A stretch of DNA of 64,000 bases from Dyella choica (GCF_003977665.1 NZ_RYYV01000016.1:38434-102433), one strand, 5' to 3'; numbered from the stretch's first letter, positions 24,959 through 33,923 are shown. Notes: generated by a model not told the origin, from the letters alone. Numbers and translations are program-made.

Positions 24959-25583
24959 AACAGCCAGCTATTTCGATCCGCTCGATCTCAACCAGATCGA
25001 CTGGAAGAAAACGGAAGGTCTTGTGCCTGCCATAGTGCAGCATTGGCTCACGGGCGAAGTGCTGATGTTGGGCTACATGGACCACCAGGCGCTAACGCTG
25101 ACGCAGACCAGCAGCATGGTGACTTTCTATAGTCGCAGCAAACAGCGCCTGTGGACCAAGGGCGAAAGCTCCGGCAACGTGCTGCACTTGAAGTCGATTC
25201 GCGTCGATTGCGACGGCGATACCTTGCTGGTGCTTGCCGATCCGCACGGGCCGACTTGCCATCTTGGCACCCGCAGCTGCTTCGGCAACGAAGTGCGCCC
25301 GCCGCTGGGCTTTCTGGCCCAGCTGGATGCGCTGGTGGAAAGCCGCAAAAGCGAACTGCCCGAAGGCAGCTACACCACCAAGCTGTTCCATGGCGGAACG
25401 CGGCGGATAGCTCAGAAGGTCGGCGAAGAGGGCGTGGAGACCGCGCTTGCTGCCGTGGCGCAGGGCGATGACGAGCTGCTGGGCGAAGCGGCGGACCTGG
25501 TGTTCCATCTCACCGTCTTGTTGCGCGCGCGGGGATTCGGGCTGGCTGATGTGGCGCAGGTGCTGGTGGAGCGGCATGGGTAG
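24951..25583 (+). CDS. hisI: Bifunctional PRA-CH/PRA-PH HisI (HisIE)
   Basis: Carries out steps 2 and 3 of histidine synthesis. 210 aa: the cyclohydrolase half (about 15-115) shows [28 protein letters not shown], the metal-site Asp/Cys in [13 protein letters not shown] and HLGTRSCFG; the pyrophosphohydrolase half (about 118-210) shows [19 protein letters not shown] and [14 protein letters not shown]. Last gene of the operon. Confidence 0.97.
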   Translation: MSETASYFDPLDLNQIDWKKTEGLVPAIVQHWLTGEVLMLGYMDHQALTLTQTSSMVTFYSRSKQRLWTKGESSGNVLHLKSIRVDCDGDTLLVLADPHGPTCHLGTRSCFGNEVRPPLGFLAQLDALVESRKSELPEGSYTTKLFHGGTRRIAQKVGEEGVETALAAVAQGDDELLGEAADLVFHLTVLLRARGFGLADVAQVLVERHG

Positions 25584-25668
25584 GGTCTCGCCGCATCGTC
25601 ATTCCGGCGAAAGCCCATCGCCGTCCGGGGAAATTCGACGCTTGATCGCAAGGCCTTGTAGTACCTCA

Positions 25669-25793
25669 CCGTCATTCCGGCGCAGGCCGGAATCCAGTTT
25701 CAATCCGCCGTGCGAAGCACTCAAAGCCTGATTTTGTGTCCTTCGGACGCCTATTTAGACTGGATTCCGGCCTTCGCCGGAATGACAGCGAAG
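25669..25793. repeat. Inverted-repeat element of about 125 bp (family R4)
   Basis: Terminal arms CGTCATTCCGGCGCAGGCCG and its near complement CGGCCTTCGCCGGAATGAC, continuing inward to ATCCAGT/ACTGGAT, flank a core of about 65 bp without coding potential. A half copy starts at 25598, and a related perfect palindrome is at 41546-41583. The size and inverted ends resemble a small non-autonomous (MITE-like) unit. With 25584-25668 this fills the hisI to C13 gap. Confidence 0.8.
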
Positions 25794-25804
25794 GAACGAT
25801 GGGC

Positions 25805-25834
25805 ATGGCAATCCGGGATTGCCATCCCAGCCTA
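25805..25834. repeat. Dispersed palindromic repeat R1, half copy
   Basis: ATGGCAATCC (25805-25814) pairs with GGATTGCCAT (25816-25825), followed by CCCAGCCTA, the R1 terminus. The stop codon of the C13 peptidase gene (TAG on the minus strand, 25832-25834) is the last three bases of this unit. Confidence 0.75.
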
Positions 25835-26833
25835 TTGGGTCGGCGGCGTAGGAGCGAAGCGCACCGCCGGTCCAGACACGACTTCCTTGCGCCATGTAGC
25901 AAGCTGCTGCGCAATGCCCGTGCCGACGTCGATCTGCGGCTCCGACGGCGTGAGCTTGTCGTGCTGCTCCCAATCGGAAATATCGCGCTTGGCGAACTGG
26001 AAGGCGTCGACGAAGTCATCGGTCCTGTTCAGCGCATCCACCAGCCAGGCCTTGCCGAAATACGTGATGTCCGAATCGCTGCCGCAACCGAACGAACTGC
26101 GGTCCGTGCGCGCCGCGGTCAGCACGAGCGTGCCGGGGGCGTGGAGTTCGGGTACGAAGCCGCCGGAGTAGCACGCGTTCACCACCACCACTTTCCACTT
26201 GAACGGGCGCTTCTTCAGGATGCCGGCGAGGTCCGGGGCGCCGATCTGGTCCAGCGGCAGCGGGTCCATGTCGACCAGCAGGTTGTGGTCCTCGTCGCCG
26301 TGGGAGGTCATGTACAGCAGCAGGATGTCCTGCTCCGGTTTCATCACCGTGCTGAGCTGGTCGAGCGCGGCCTCAAGGTTGCTCCAGCTGGCCAGCGGGT
26401 GTGATTGCAAGGTGCCGGGATTGTTTTCCAATACCAGCGCATGCGTAGTAGGTCCGAAGCGTTGGGTGAACAGCTGGGCAGCGTATTCGGCTTCGTTGCG
26501 AAACACGTCTTCGCCGCCGTCGCCGGCGAAGGCGACCAGATACAGGTTGGTTTTGTCCGGTACTCGCGGCGACAGTTTGGATACGGCCTGGCTCAGCATG
26601 GCCGGTTGCGAGTAGATCACCTGCTCGGGCGACGGGCCCTGGCTCGGCCAGTTGTCGCCGTTGTCATTCTCGTCCGCGTCATTGCTGGACGAGGACGGTG
26701 ACGGCGCTGAGCTGCTGGATGCCACGGCCGGTTCGGCAGGTTCAGAGGATGGATGGTGCCCGGCCGCCCACAGCATCACCAGCACGCCGGCGGCGAAGGA
26801 GAGCAGGGCAGTCAGTGCAGTGCGCGTGCGCAT
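25832..26833 (-). CDS. Peptidase C13 (legumain-like) family protein, membrane-anchored
   Basis: 333 aa. Start ATG at 26833, ten bases after the mtnC stop. An N-terminal hydrophobic anchor or signal (about 5-24) is followed by a Ser/Pro/Asp-rich linker (28-68) and a caspase-hemoglobinase-fold domain (about 85-320). The catalytic dyad is visible: His178 in LLLYMTSHGDED and Cys221 in VVVNACYSGGF, each after a hydrophobic strand. Bacterial C13 proteins are little studied; eukaryotic relatives cleave after Asn or act as GPI transamidases. Its placement as the last gene of a methionine-salvage operon is unexplained. Confidence 0.82.
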   Translation of the reverse strand: MRTRTALTALLSFAAGVLVMLWAAGHHPSSEPAEPAVASSSSAPSPSSSSNDADENDNGDNWPSQGPSPEQVIYSQPAMLSQAVSKLSPRVPDKTNLYLVAFAGDGGEDVFRNEAEYAAQLFTQRFGPTTHALVLENNPGTLQSHPLASWSNLEAALDQLSTVMKPEQDILLLYMTSHGDEDHNLLVDMDPLPLDQIGAPDLAGILKKRPFKWKVVVVNACYSGGFVPELHAPGTLVLTAARTDRSSFGCGSDSDITYFGKAWLVDALNRTDDFVDAFQFAKRDISDWEQHDKLTPSEPQIDVGTGIAQQLATWRKEVVSGPAVRFAPTPPTQ

Positions 26834-26843
26834 GGCTGTCGCC

Positions 26844-27530
26844 TCAGGGCTGGATGGCGTCGAAGCTGGTGTAGGCGGGATGTCTGGGCTGGGGCGGAAT
26901 CTCCAGCGGTGGCCGCAGCAGCCAGCCGGTGTGCAGCCCGGCGGCACGGGCGGCATCCAGTTCCTGCTCGACGTCGGACAGGAACAGCACGTGCTCGGGC
27001 CGCTCGCCGATCGCCTCCACGATACGCTGGTAGGAGACCTGCTCGCGCTTGGGTCCGGTCTCGGTGTCGAAGTAGCCGGCGAACAGCGGAGTGAGGTCAC
27101 CGGACTCGGTGTGGCGGAACAGTAGCTTCTGGGCCTGCACCGAGCCCGACGAGTACACGTACAGGTGCAACCCCGCGCCGCGCCATGCGTGCAGGCACGC
27201 AGCGACTTCCGGGTACATGTGCGAGCGGTATTCGCCGGCTTCGTAGCCTTCCTGCCAGATCATGCCCTGGAGCGCCTTAAGTGCGGTGGATTTGCGGTCT
27301 TCGTCGATCCAGCGCAGCAGCAACTCGATGATTTCCTGCCGGCTTGCTTCGATGATCCCGGCCTCCTTGGCCGCTTCATGCAGCCAGTGCTGCACCTCGG
27401 GCCGGTCGCCATGGGTTTCCACGTAGGCCGGCAAGCGCTTGCGGGCATAAGGGAACAGCACGTCCTTGACGAAGCTGATCGAACTGGTGGTTCCTTCGAT
27501 GTCGGTGACGATGGCGCGGATGGCGGTCAT
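26844..27530 (-). CDS. mtnC: Acireductone synthase (enolase-phosphatase E1) MtnC
   Basis: HAD-family enzyme of the methionine salvage pathway; enolises and dephosphorylates diketomethylthiopentyl phosphate to acireductone. 228 aa from ATG 27530: nucleophile motif IVTDIEGTTSSISFV (Asp about 9), LYVYSSGSVQAQKLLF, GYFDTETGPKRE with the conserved Lys, and LFLSDVEQELDAA. It is the third mtn gene after mtnB and mtnD; R1 lies in the gap. No good Shine-Dalgarno precedes the start (a C-run). Confidence 0.96.
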   Translation of the reverse strand: MTAIRAIVTDIEGTTSSISFVKDVLFPYARKRLPAYVETHGDRPEVQHWLHEAAKEAGIIEASRQEIIELLLRWIDEDRKSTALKALQGMIWQEGYEAGEYRSHMYPEVAACLHAWRGAGLHLYVYSSGSVQAQKLLFRHTESGDLTPLFAGYFDTETGPKREQVSYQRIVEAIGERPEHVLFLSDVEQELDAARAAGLHTGWLLRPPLEIPPQPRHPAYTSFDAIQP

Positions 27531-27597
27531 GGGGGCGGGGAGCAAAGGGGGCTCCCAAGCTTAGCGTGCGCTTGCGCCGGTGCAAGCGGTTGATTTC

Positions 27598-27625
27598 GTA
27601 GGCTGGGATGGTAATCCCAGCCTAC
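27598..27625. repeat. Dispersed palindromic repeat R1, monomer
   Basis: GTAGGCTGGGAT-ggta-ATCCCAGCCTAC, a perfect 12-bp stem with a 4-base loop. The mtnD stop codon (minus strand TAG, 27622-27624) is formed by its right end. Confidence 0.93.
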
Positions 27626-28179
27626 GCGGTCGCCAGTGGCTCCATCCGCGGGAATTGCTGGGCGATATCCGAGCCGGTGAATTGGGCCACCCAGCCTTCC
27701 TTGTTGGTGAACAGGCGGATCGCCACGAAATAGGGGGCTTCGCTCATGTCGAACCAGTGCCGGGTGCCGTCCGGCACACCGATAAGGTCGCCCTGTTCGC
27801 ACAGGACGTCGTAGACCTTGCCATCGATGTGCAGGGTGAACTGGCCCGCGCCGGCCACGAAGAAGCGCACCTCGTCCTCGCTGTGGGTGTGCTCGCTCAG
27901 GAACTTCTGGCGCAGGGTGGCGCGCTCGGGGTGATCGGGCTTGAGGCTGATCACGTCGACCGCCTGGTAGCCTTCTTCGCGCATCAGGCGATCGATGTCG
28001 GCACGGTAGGCAGCGATCACTTCTTCCTGGCTGGCGCCGGGGGCGATCGGCTGGCTGGCGGCCCATTGTTCGAAGCGTACGCCGACCTTGCCCAGCTCGC
28101 CGGCGATGCTGGCGTGATCCGTGTGCACCGAGAGCGGGTTGTGCGGCTGATGTTCGTCAAAAATGCGCAGGCGGCTCAT
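27622..28179 (-). CDS. mtnD: Acireductone dioxygenase MtnD
   Basis: Cupin enzyme converting acireductone to the methionine precursor ketomethylthiobutyrate plus formate (Fe form) or to an off-pathway product (Ni form). 185 aa. Metal ligands are in [15 protein letters not shown] (His-x-His and Glu, about 96-102) and in GTRHWFDM (His about 140). It overlaps mtnB by ATGA, and its stop lies within an R1 palindrome. Confidence 0.97.
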   Translation of the reverse strand: MSRLRIFDEHQPHNPLSVHTDHASIAGELGKVGVRFEQWAASQPIAPGASQEEVIAAYRADIDRLMREEGYQAVDVISLKPDHPERATLRQKFLSEHTHSEDEVRFFVAGAGQFTLHIDGKVYDVLCEQGDLIGVPDGTRHWFDMSEAPYFVAIRLFTNKEGWVAQFTGSDIAQQFPRMEPLATA

Positions 28180-28823
28180 GCGTTCAGTCTCCTGAGATCG
28201 AGTTCGCAGCCGAGCAGGAATTCCAGCGCTTCCAGATGACGGCGCGCCTCGGCCATGTCATGACCCCAGGTATAGATGCCGTGGCCGTTGATCAAGTAGG
28301 CGTGCAGGGGTTGACCGGACGCGATCCAGGCATCCACTCGCGCCACCAGTTCGGGCATGTGCTGGGTGTTGGGGAAGACGGGAATGCTCAGCACGCTTTC
28401 GTGCGTGGTGTGGCCGCGGATCGCCTTTTGCAGCTCCCAGCCTTCCAGCCGGATGACGCCGTCGGCGGCGAACAGGCGCGAGGCCACGCTTTGCGTGCGC
28501 GAATGCGTGTGCAGCACCACGTTTACTTCGGGCCAGCGGCGATATACCTGCGTGTGCAGCTCGGTTTCCGCGCTGGGGCGCGAACGGGTGCCGACCGCCT
28601 GGCCGTGCATGTCCACCAGCATGATGTCATCGCGACCGAGCTTGCCCTTGTCGCGCCCGGAGATTGTTATTGCAGCGTGTTCGTGGTCCACGCGCATCGA
28701 AAAATTGCTGCTGGTGGCGGGCGTCCAGCCGTGTTGCGCCAGTTCGCGCGCAGCGTCGGCGATCGCGTCGGCGCGCTCGTAAAACAGCGCGGCGGGAATG
28801 GATGCAGGCAGGTCTTGGCTCAT
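28176..28823 (-). CDS. mtnB: Methylthioribulose-1-phosphate dehydratase MtnB
   Basis: Class II aldolase-fold Zn enzyme of methionine salvage. 215 aa from ATG 28823. Motifs: [47 protein letters not shown] with the Zn-binding His-x-His, and [11 protein letters not shown]. First gene of mtnB-mtnD-mtnC-C13; mtnA and the MTA phosphorylase or kinase genes are not in the window. A possible -10 (TATAGT, minus strand, 28851-28856) lies 28 bases upstream. Confidence 0.96.
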   Translation of the reverse strand: MSQDLPASIPAALFYERADAIADAARELAQHGWTPATSSNFSMRVDHEHAAITISGRDKGKLGRDDIMLVDMHGQAVGTRSRPSAETELHTQVYRRWPEVNVVLHTHSRTQSVASRLFAADGVIRLEGWELQKAIRGHTTHESVLSIPVFPNTQHMPELVARVDAWIASGQPLHAYLINGHGIYTWGHDMAEARRHLEALEFLLGCELDLRRLNA

Positions 28824-28980
28824 GGCATATGGACGTCCAAATGGAAGATGACTATAGCACGGCGGAAAAAGCGCCAAATGCGAGTTATTCGCGAAGAGGC
28901 TTCCGTGCGTCGCATGGGTTTAGGATGGGCGAAGCATCGCCGCAGTTCCCGCGGCGGACTTCCGTGCCATGAGGATGGAT

Positions 28981-29313
28981 ATGTCAGGACAAGAAGAATT
29001 CGAATCACGCCGTCGTTTCCTCAAGTTTGCCGCCGGCACCGCCGCCGCAGCGGTACTGGTGAGCGGGTTGCCGCGCGTCGCACGTGCGGATGACCTGCCG
29101 CATGTTTCCGAAGCGGATTCCACGGCCAAGGCGTTGGGCTACGTCGAAGATGCCAGCAAGACCACCGATGCCAAGCACAAGCCTGGCGATAACTGTGCCA
29201 ACTGCCAGTTCTACACCGGTGCTGCAGCGGGTTACGGGCCATGCCAGTTGTTCCCCGGCAAAGCGGTGGCAGCGAAAGGCTGGTGCATCTCGCATACCGC
29301 CAAACAGGCTTGA
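28981..29313 (+). CDS. High-potential iron-sulfur protein (HiPIP) with Tat signal
   Basis: 110 aa periplasmic electron carrier. A twin-arginine signal SRRRFLKFAAG (about 10-20) precedes a hydrophobic stretch and cleavage near ARA-DD. Four Cys for the 4Fe-4S cluster are arranged as in HiPIP: NCANCQFY (two), YGPCQLF and KGWCISH. I chose ATG 28981 because GAGG lies six bases upstream; ATGs at 28969 and 28975 are in frame. HiPIPs of this order donate electrons to terminal oxidases or reductases. Followed by a strong terminator. Confidence 0.94.
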   Translation: MSGQEEFESRRRFLKFAAGTAAAAVLVSGLPRVARADDLPHVSEADSTAKALGYVEDASKTTDAKHKPGDNCANCQFYTGAAAGYGPCQLFPGKAVAAKGWCISHTAKQA

Positions 29314-29333
29314 TGCCTGGTTTGACGAACCGA

Positions 29334-29358
29334 GGCCGGCTTCGCGCCGGCCTTTTTT
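29334..29358 (+). terminator. Intrinsic terminator after the HiPIP gene
   Basis: GGCCGGC-ttcgc-GCCGGCC (29334-29352) followed by six T. Confidence 0.93.
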
Positions 29359-29381
29359 GTTGGCGTGTCCCTGCGGCGCAT

Positions 29382-29410
29382 AAAAAAACGCCTGTACGAG
29401 ACAGGCGTTT
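29382..29410 (-). terminator. Intrinsic terminator, best in the minus direction
   Basis: AAACGCCTGT (29386-29395) pairs with ACAGGCGTTT (29401-29410). The A-run to its left gives a seven-T tract on the minus strand, so it can end the permease transcript arriving from 29714, and it also has three T on the plus side. Confidence 0.8.
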
Positions 29411-29713
29411 GTAAAGAAACGAAGGGGTGTTGCTGAAAGGTGCTACCCGGACGCGTCAGGTCGAGGAGCTAGCTGGCCTGACGCGCCGGGTCGCGATCCG
29501 GGGCCCACTGCCAAGTGATCAACCCACGGGCTACCGATGATACTCCGGTTGACGGAAATACGGCGGGCCAGGGCAGGAAATTTGTTGCGCCTTAAATTTT
29601 TATCTTTATATTTCAAATAGTTGCAACAAAAATCCGAGACATCACCTTCAATTCATTAAAACGCCGTTAGTGACTGATTGGTGTCTTTTCGCGACATTTC
29701 ACGGTCGATCGCG
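29411..29713. other. Intergenic stretch with an AT-rich block
   Basis: No gene seen. After the hairpin at 29445-29491 there is a block at about 29590-29660 that is clearly AT-rich compared with its GC-rich surroundings (runs such as TTAAATTTTTATCTTTATA). It may hold the decay or 3' end of the permease transcript or protein-binding sites. Confidence 0.5.
29445..29491. repeat. Long isolated hairpin
   Basis: ACCCGGACGCGTCAGG (29445-29460) pairs with CCTGACGCGCCGGGT (29477-29491) with a single-base bulge; the 16-base loop contains AGCTAGCT. It matches none of families R1 to R4 and has no T-run. Confidence 0.7.
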
Positions 29714-31183
29714 TCAAATGGCCGACGTTTGGCCCTTTGCCGTGCCATTGGCAAGCCGCAGGCGACTATGGCGAACTCCATAGGTGAAATAAATCGCAAA
29801 GCCGAACAGGGTCCAGACCACCATCAGGGCCCAATTGAACCAATCGAAGGTCATCAGCAACGCAGTGCAGCTCAGCACGCCGCCCACGCAGATGACAGGA
29901 GCCCACGGCACGCGGAAGGTGCGGGGCAATTTCGGCGCGGTATAACGCAGGATCAGCACGCCCGCGCAAACGGCCACGAACGCGATCAGCGTGCCCATCG
30001 AGGTGAGGTTCGCCAGCAGGTCGAGCGGGAACACGGCCGAGAGCAACGCAATGCTGCCGCCCGTGATGAGCGTGTTGATATGTGGCGTGCGATGGCGTGG
30101 ATGGATGCTGCTGAATATCTTCGGCAGCAAGCCATCGCGCGCCATGATCATGAAAATGCGCGGTTGCGCGATGATCATCACCAGGATCACTGAGGACAGG
30201 CCGATCATCGCGCCGACTTCCACGATCAGGCGCAGCCAGCCGAGTTCGGGGTGCCCCTTGATCGCGGTAACGACCGGCTCGGGGGTGCCAAGCTGGGTGT
30301 AGGAAACGAGCCCGGTCAGCACGGCGGCCATCGCCAGGTACAGCACCGTGCAGATGACCAGCGATACCAGGGTGCCGAACGGAAGATCGCGCTGCGGGTT
30401 CTTGCATTCCTGGGCGGCGGTCGAGGTGGCTTCGAAGCCGATATAGGCGAAGAACACCATGCCGGCGCCACGCAGGATGCCGTCCCAGCCGTATTTATGA
30501 TCGCCTTGCGGCGCCGGAATGAACGGATGCCAGTTGGCCGGATCGACGTAGCGATAACCGGCTACCACCACCACAATGATCAAGCCTACCTTCAGCAGCA
30601 CCATCAGGAAGTTGATGCCGGCCGATTCGCGAATGCCGATGTAACACACCCAGGTCAGCGCCATCACGATGGCGACGGCGGGCAGGTTGAACAGGTGCCC
30701 GGTCGCGACCAGCGCTCCGTTGGTGTAGGCAAACGGAGCATCAGTGAGCGAGGACGGCAGATGGATGCCGACATGATCGAGCAGGCTGACGAAGTAGCCG
30801 GTCCAGCTGGTGGCCACCGCGGAGGCGGAAATGCCGTATTCCAGCACCATGTTCCAGCCGATGAACCATGCCACCAGTTCGCCGAGAGTGGCATAGGCGT
30901 AGGAGTAGGAGCTGCCGGAAATCGGAATCAGCGTAGCGAATTCCGAGTAGCACAACGCCGAGAAACCGCTGCAGATCGCCGCCAGGATGAAAGAGATGAG
31001 TACTGCCGGCCCTGCGTGATCGGCCGCGGCCTGGCCCGTCACCACGAAAATGCCCGTGCCGATCACGGCGCCGATGCCCAATGCGGTAATGCCCCACGGA
31101 CCGAGAGTCCGGCGCAAGGCGGGGCCGTGCGAAGACTCGTCTTCGGAAAAATCGGTTTTGCGGGCGAACAGCTGTTTCAGCAT
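29714..31183 (-). CDS. APC family amino acid permease (first of tandem pair)
   Basis: 489 aa, about 12 membrane helices. The N-terminal APC signature GITALGIGAVIGTGIFVVTGQAA (about 30-52) and GSSYSYAYATLGELVAWFIGWNMVLEYG follow the cationic amino acid transporter (CAT/YfnA-like) pattern, with FFAYIGFEATSTAAQECKNPQRDLP in the helix 6-7 region. It is closely related to the permease at 31263-32747 but lacks that protein's loop insertion near 290-330. Substrate not determinable; basic or branched amino acids are possible. Transcribed after its paralogue across a hairpin. Confidence 0.92.
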   Translation of the reverse strand: MLKQLFARKTDFSEDESSHGPALRRTLGPWGITALGIGAVIGTGIFVVTGQAAADHAGPAVLISFILAAICSGFSALCYSEFATLIPISGSSYSYAYATLGELVAWFIGWNMVLEYGISASAVATSWTGYFVSLLDHVGIHLPSSLTDAPFAYTNGALVATGHLFNLPAVAIVMALTWVCYIGIRESAGINFLMVLLKVGLIIVVVVAGYRYVDPANWHPFIPAPQGDHKYGWDGILRGAGMVFFAYIGFEATSTAAQECKNPQRDLPFGTLVSLVICTVLYLAMAAVLTGLVSYTQLGTPEPVVTAIKGHPELGWLRLIVEVGAMIGLSSVILVMIIAQPRIFMIMARDGLLPKIFSSIHPRHRTPHINTLITGGSIALLSAVFPLDLLANLTSMGTLIAFVAVCAGVLILRYTAPKLPRTFRVPWAPVICVGGVLSCTALLMTFDWFNWALMVVWTLFGFAIYFTYGVRHSRLRLANGTAKGQTSAI

Positions 31184-31202
31184 AGGGATCCCTGAAAGAA
31201 AG

Positions 31203-31228
31203 CCGGCACGGTGGGATCACCGTGCCGG
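31203..31228 (-). terminator. Hairpin between the two permease genes
   Basis: CCGGCACGGTG-ggat-CACCGTGCCGG is a perfect 11-bp stem. On the minus strand it is followed by CTTTCTTTC, a weak T-tract, so it may give partial termination or protect the 3' end of the upstream permease message. Confidence 0.7.
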
Positions 31229-31262
31229 ATCAGATTCACTCGATAACGCAGAGCACGGAACC

Positions 31263-32747
31263 TCAGGCAGGTTCGGTGCCGTTGGCCAGGTGGCTGTTGC
31301 GGCGACCGTATAGGAAATACACCACCAGGCCGAAGATGCCCCAACCGAAGAACACTTTAATGGTCGTCCACGGCAGGTTGACGAAGAGCAGTAGGCAGCC
31401 GACGATCGCAAGCGGGCACACCACCCACACCATCGGCGTGCGGAACGGACGCTTGCGATCAGGCTGCGTAACGCGCAGCACCATCACTCCGATGGCCACC
31501 ATCAAGAACGCAAACAGTGTGCCGGAGTTGGTGATGTCGGCAAGCTGGCCGACCGGATAGATCGCGCCGAACAGTGACACGAACAGGCCAGTGATCAGGG
31601 TAATCACGTGCGGAGTGTGGAAACGCGGATGAATCTTGGACAGCGAAGCGGGTAGCAGGCCATCGCGCGCCATAGTGAAGAAGATGCGCGTCTGGCCATA
31701 GGTCATGGTGAGGATCACCGAAGGCAGGGCGATGCTGGCGGCGGCACCGATCACGTCACCCCACCAATTGTGGTGCAACACGCGCAGGGCATGTGCAAGT
31801 GCTTCCTTGCTGCATACCAGCGCTTCGGAACCTTTACAGGCCAATGCCATTTCCGGCGTACCCGGTTGCAGCATGACGCCGCCAGGCCCGGTTATGGGCT
31901 GGGCGCCGACCGAACCGATCGCGCCATAGCTCACCAGCAGGTAGTAGACAGTGCAGATTCCGAGCGAACCGATCAGGCCGATCGGAATGTTGCGGTTGGG
32001 ATTCTTGGTTTCCTCCGCGGCGGTGGACACGGCGTCGAAGCCTATATAGGCGAAGACGATGGATGCGGCCGCACCCAGCACGCCGATGCCGCCCATCGGG
32101 TTGCCCCAGCCATTGGGTATGAATGGATGAAAGTTCGTTTCCTGCACTTTGGGCAGGGCGATCACGATGAAGACGGTCAACGCGATGACCTTGATCAGCA
32201 CCAGTATGGAGTTGACCTTGGCCGATTTCGACGTGCCGATGACCAGCAGGAACGTCACCACCGCCCCGATCGCGAAGGCCAGCAAATTGAAGCTTCCGCC
32301 ATCCATGGGGCCGGCACGCAGGAACGCGGGCAGTCCAAGTCCGTGGCTGGCAAGCAGGCCGTTCATGTAGCCCGACCAGCCTACGCATACTGTGCTGGCA
32401 GCGATCGTGTATTCCAGGATCAAGGCCCAGCCGACGACCCACGCGAGTCCTTCACCGAGCACACCATAGGTGTAGGTGTAAGCGGAACCTGCCACCGGGA
32501 CCATCGAAGCGAGTTCAGCGTAAGCCAGCGCAGCCAGTGCGCAGACAACCGCGGCAATCACGAACGAGATCATCATGCCTGGGCCGGCCTTTTGCCCGGC
32601 CTGTGCCGTGAGTACGAAAATACCGGTGCCGATGATGGCGCCCATGCCGAGCATGGTGAGCTGGAATGCGCCAAGCTGTCGCGTGAGGCCCTTCTTTTCG
32701 GCCGTGGCTAGAATCAGGTCAAGTGGCTTGACACGTTTGAATAGCAT
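31263..32747 (-). CDS. APC family amino acid permease (second of tandem pair)
   Basis: 494 aa with about 12 helices. LTMLGMGAIIGTGIFVLTAQAG (about 30-51), GSAYTYTYGVLGEGLAWVVGW and VFAYIGFDAVSTAAEETKNP mark the same CAT-like branch as its neighbour. A loop of about 40 residues around 285-325 contains two Cys (LACKGSEALVCSKEA) that could form a periplasmic disulfide. Transcribed first of the pair, likely from a promoter within 32748-32945. Confidence 0.92.
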   Translation of the reverse strand: MLFKRVKPLDLILATAEKKGLTRQLGAFQLTMLGMGAIIGTGIFVLTAQAGQKAGPGMMISFVIAAVVCALAALAYAELASMVPVAGSAYTYTYGVLGEGLAWVVGWALILEYTIAASTVCVGWSGYMNGLLASHGLGLPAFLRAGPMDGGSFNLLAFAIGAVVTFLLVIGTSKSAKVNSILVLIKVIALTVFIVIALPKVQETNFHPFIPNGWGNPMGGIGVLGAAASIVFAYIGFDAVSTAAEETKNPNRNIPIGLIGSLGICTVYYLLVSYGAIGSVGAQPITGPGGVMLQPGTPEMALACKGSEALVCSKEALAHALRVLHHNWWGDVIGAAASIALPSVILTMTYGQTRIFFTMARDGLLPASLSKIHPRFHTPHVITLITGLFVSLFGAIYPVGQLADITNSGTLFAFLMVAIGVMVLRVTQPDRKRPFRTPMVWVVCPLAIVGCLLLFVNLPWTTIKVFFGWGIFGLVVYFLYGRRNSHLANGTEPA

Positions 32748-32945
32748 TAAATGCTCCCCGAGGACGAATGCCTCGTTTATCTACAGCTCTGGTATCAGCC
32801 CGAAGGCCCGAGGCATCGGTAAACCATAGCCCAGCGGAGGGCGCTGGTACAAGCTGCATTGCGGTTAAACAGCCTCGGTGCAGATCCCTTCCGACTCCGT
32901 TTTTCCAAGATCCGATGGCACTTGCGTTTTGTTCGCAGCCTGCTA

Positions 32946-33923
32946 TCAGAACGCCATGTTGAAAGCCGCCATGGGTGTCATGAACGCATCGTTGTCGCGG
33001 CCGGCGAAGCTGAATTGCACGCCGGCAATCAGGCCGAAGCGATCGTTAAAGTTGTATTCCGCGGCGGGCGCCAGACTGTAGACATCGCGCGAGCCGGCGC
33101 GCCGCTCAAATATCGTCAGTTTGTCGCCAGTGTTCGTCACGCCTCGCAACTGGGAGGGACCTGTGCGGTCGTAAGTCAGGTCCAGGGCCAGTGCCCACTG
33201 TGGATTGATGCTGTATTCGGTGCCGACGGCTGCGCCCAGGCTTTGCCCCAGGCGGGCGATGCCGTGGAAATCCTTGGGGGTGCCATAAGTGCTGTGGCCG
33301 TTTACGTTCACGCCGCTTGGCGGCAGGCTGTAGCTGAGCGAAGCGCGCACGCGCAGCGGACGGTGGTTGGGCAGCCAAAACATTTGTTGCGCCCGTAGCG
33401 AAAGTGTATCGATGCTGGCACCGTTGCCATTGGCATTGAACGGATTCTCGTCGAGTTGATCGTAATTGCCAGTGGGAAAGCGATGCGAATAGAACACGGA
33501 TACGGCAGGGTGCTTTTTATCGGTGCCGGGAGACAGCAGCAGATACTGGGCGCCAACGGCGGTGTCACCGACCTTCCAGCCGTCCGAACTGAGATTGCCG
33601 GACATCGAATGCACTGCGCCAAGCGTGGCTTGCACCTGGAAGCGATCGGTAAGCCCAAAGAACATCGGCAGGGACAGTTGCCATTGGCGCAGACCAGGCT
33701 GCACAGGCTGTTCGTTGCCGCTGCTGCCGTAGGCGGAATCGCTCTTGTAGTACATCAAGTAGGGTTCGATCAGGAATGTACCCTGCGGCAGGTTCATGGG
33801 ATTGGGCGTAATCAGCGGTCCGGTAAAGTTGACATCCGAATCCGTGGCGCCAGCCTGGGCGCACCAGCCGGGGGAGGTGAACAGCAGTGCAAGGATCACG
33901 TGTTTCAGGCAGGAGTGTTTCAT
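32946..33923 (-). CDS. Outer-membrane beta-barrel protein, paralogue of the 6585-7562 product
   Basis: 325 aa from ATG 33923. A signal peptide (1-24; cleavage near CAQAGA) is followed by barrel strands: GTFLIEPYLMYY, RQWQLSLPMFFGLTDRFQVQATLG, VSVFYSHRFPTGNYDQLDENPF, LAPAAEYNFNDRFGLIAGVQFSFAG and a final strand ending in Phe (AAFNMAF). HRFPTGNYDQL corresponds to TFPTGKYDQL in the paralogue. Function is unknown; it lies near amino-acid permeases, but 200 bases separate it from them. Confidence 0.75.
   Translation of the reverse strand: MKHSCLKHVILALLFTSPGWCAQAGATDSDVNFTGPLITPNPMNLPQGTFLIEPYLMYYKSDSAYGSSGNEQPVQPGLRQWQLSLPMFFGLTDRFQVQATLGAVHSMSGNLSSDGWKVGDTAVGAQYLLLSPGTDKKHPAVSVFYSHRFPTGNYDQLDENPFNANGNGASIDTLSLRAQQMFWLPNHRPLRVRASLSYSLPPSGVNVNGHSTYGTPKDFHGIARLGQSLGAAVGTEYSINPQWALALDLTYDRTGPSQLRGVTNTGDKLTIFERRAGSRDVYSLAPAAEYNFNDRFGLIAGVQFSFAGRDNDAFMTPMAAFNMAF

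Noticed and set aside
25669..25793. Possible insertion sequence after hisI
   Set aside because: The inverted repeats enclose only about 65 bp with no transposase; treated as a small palindromic element.
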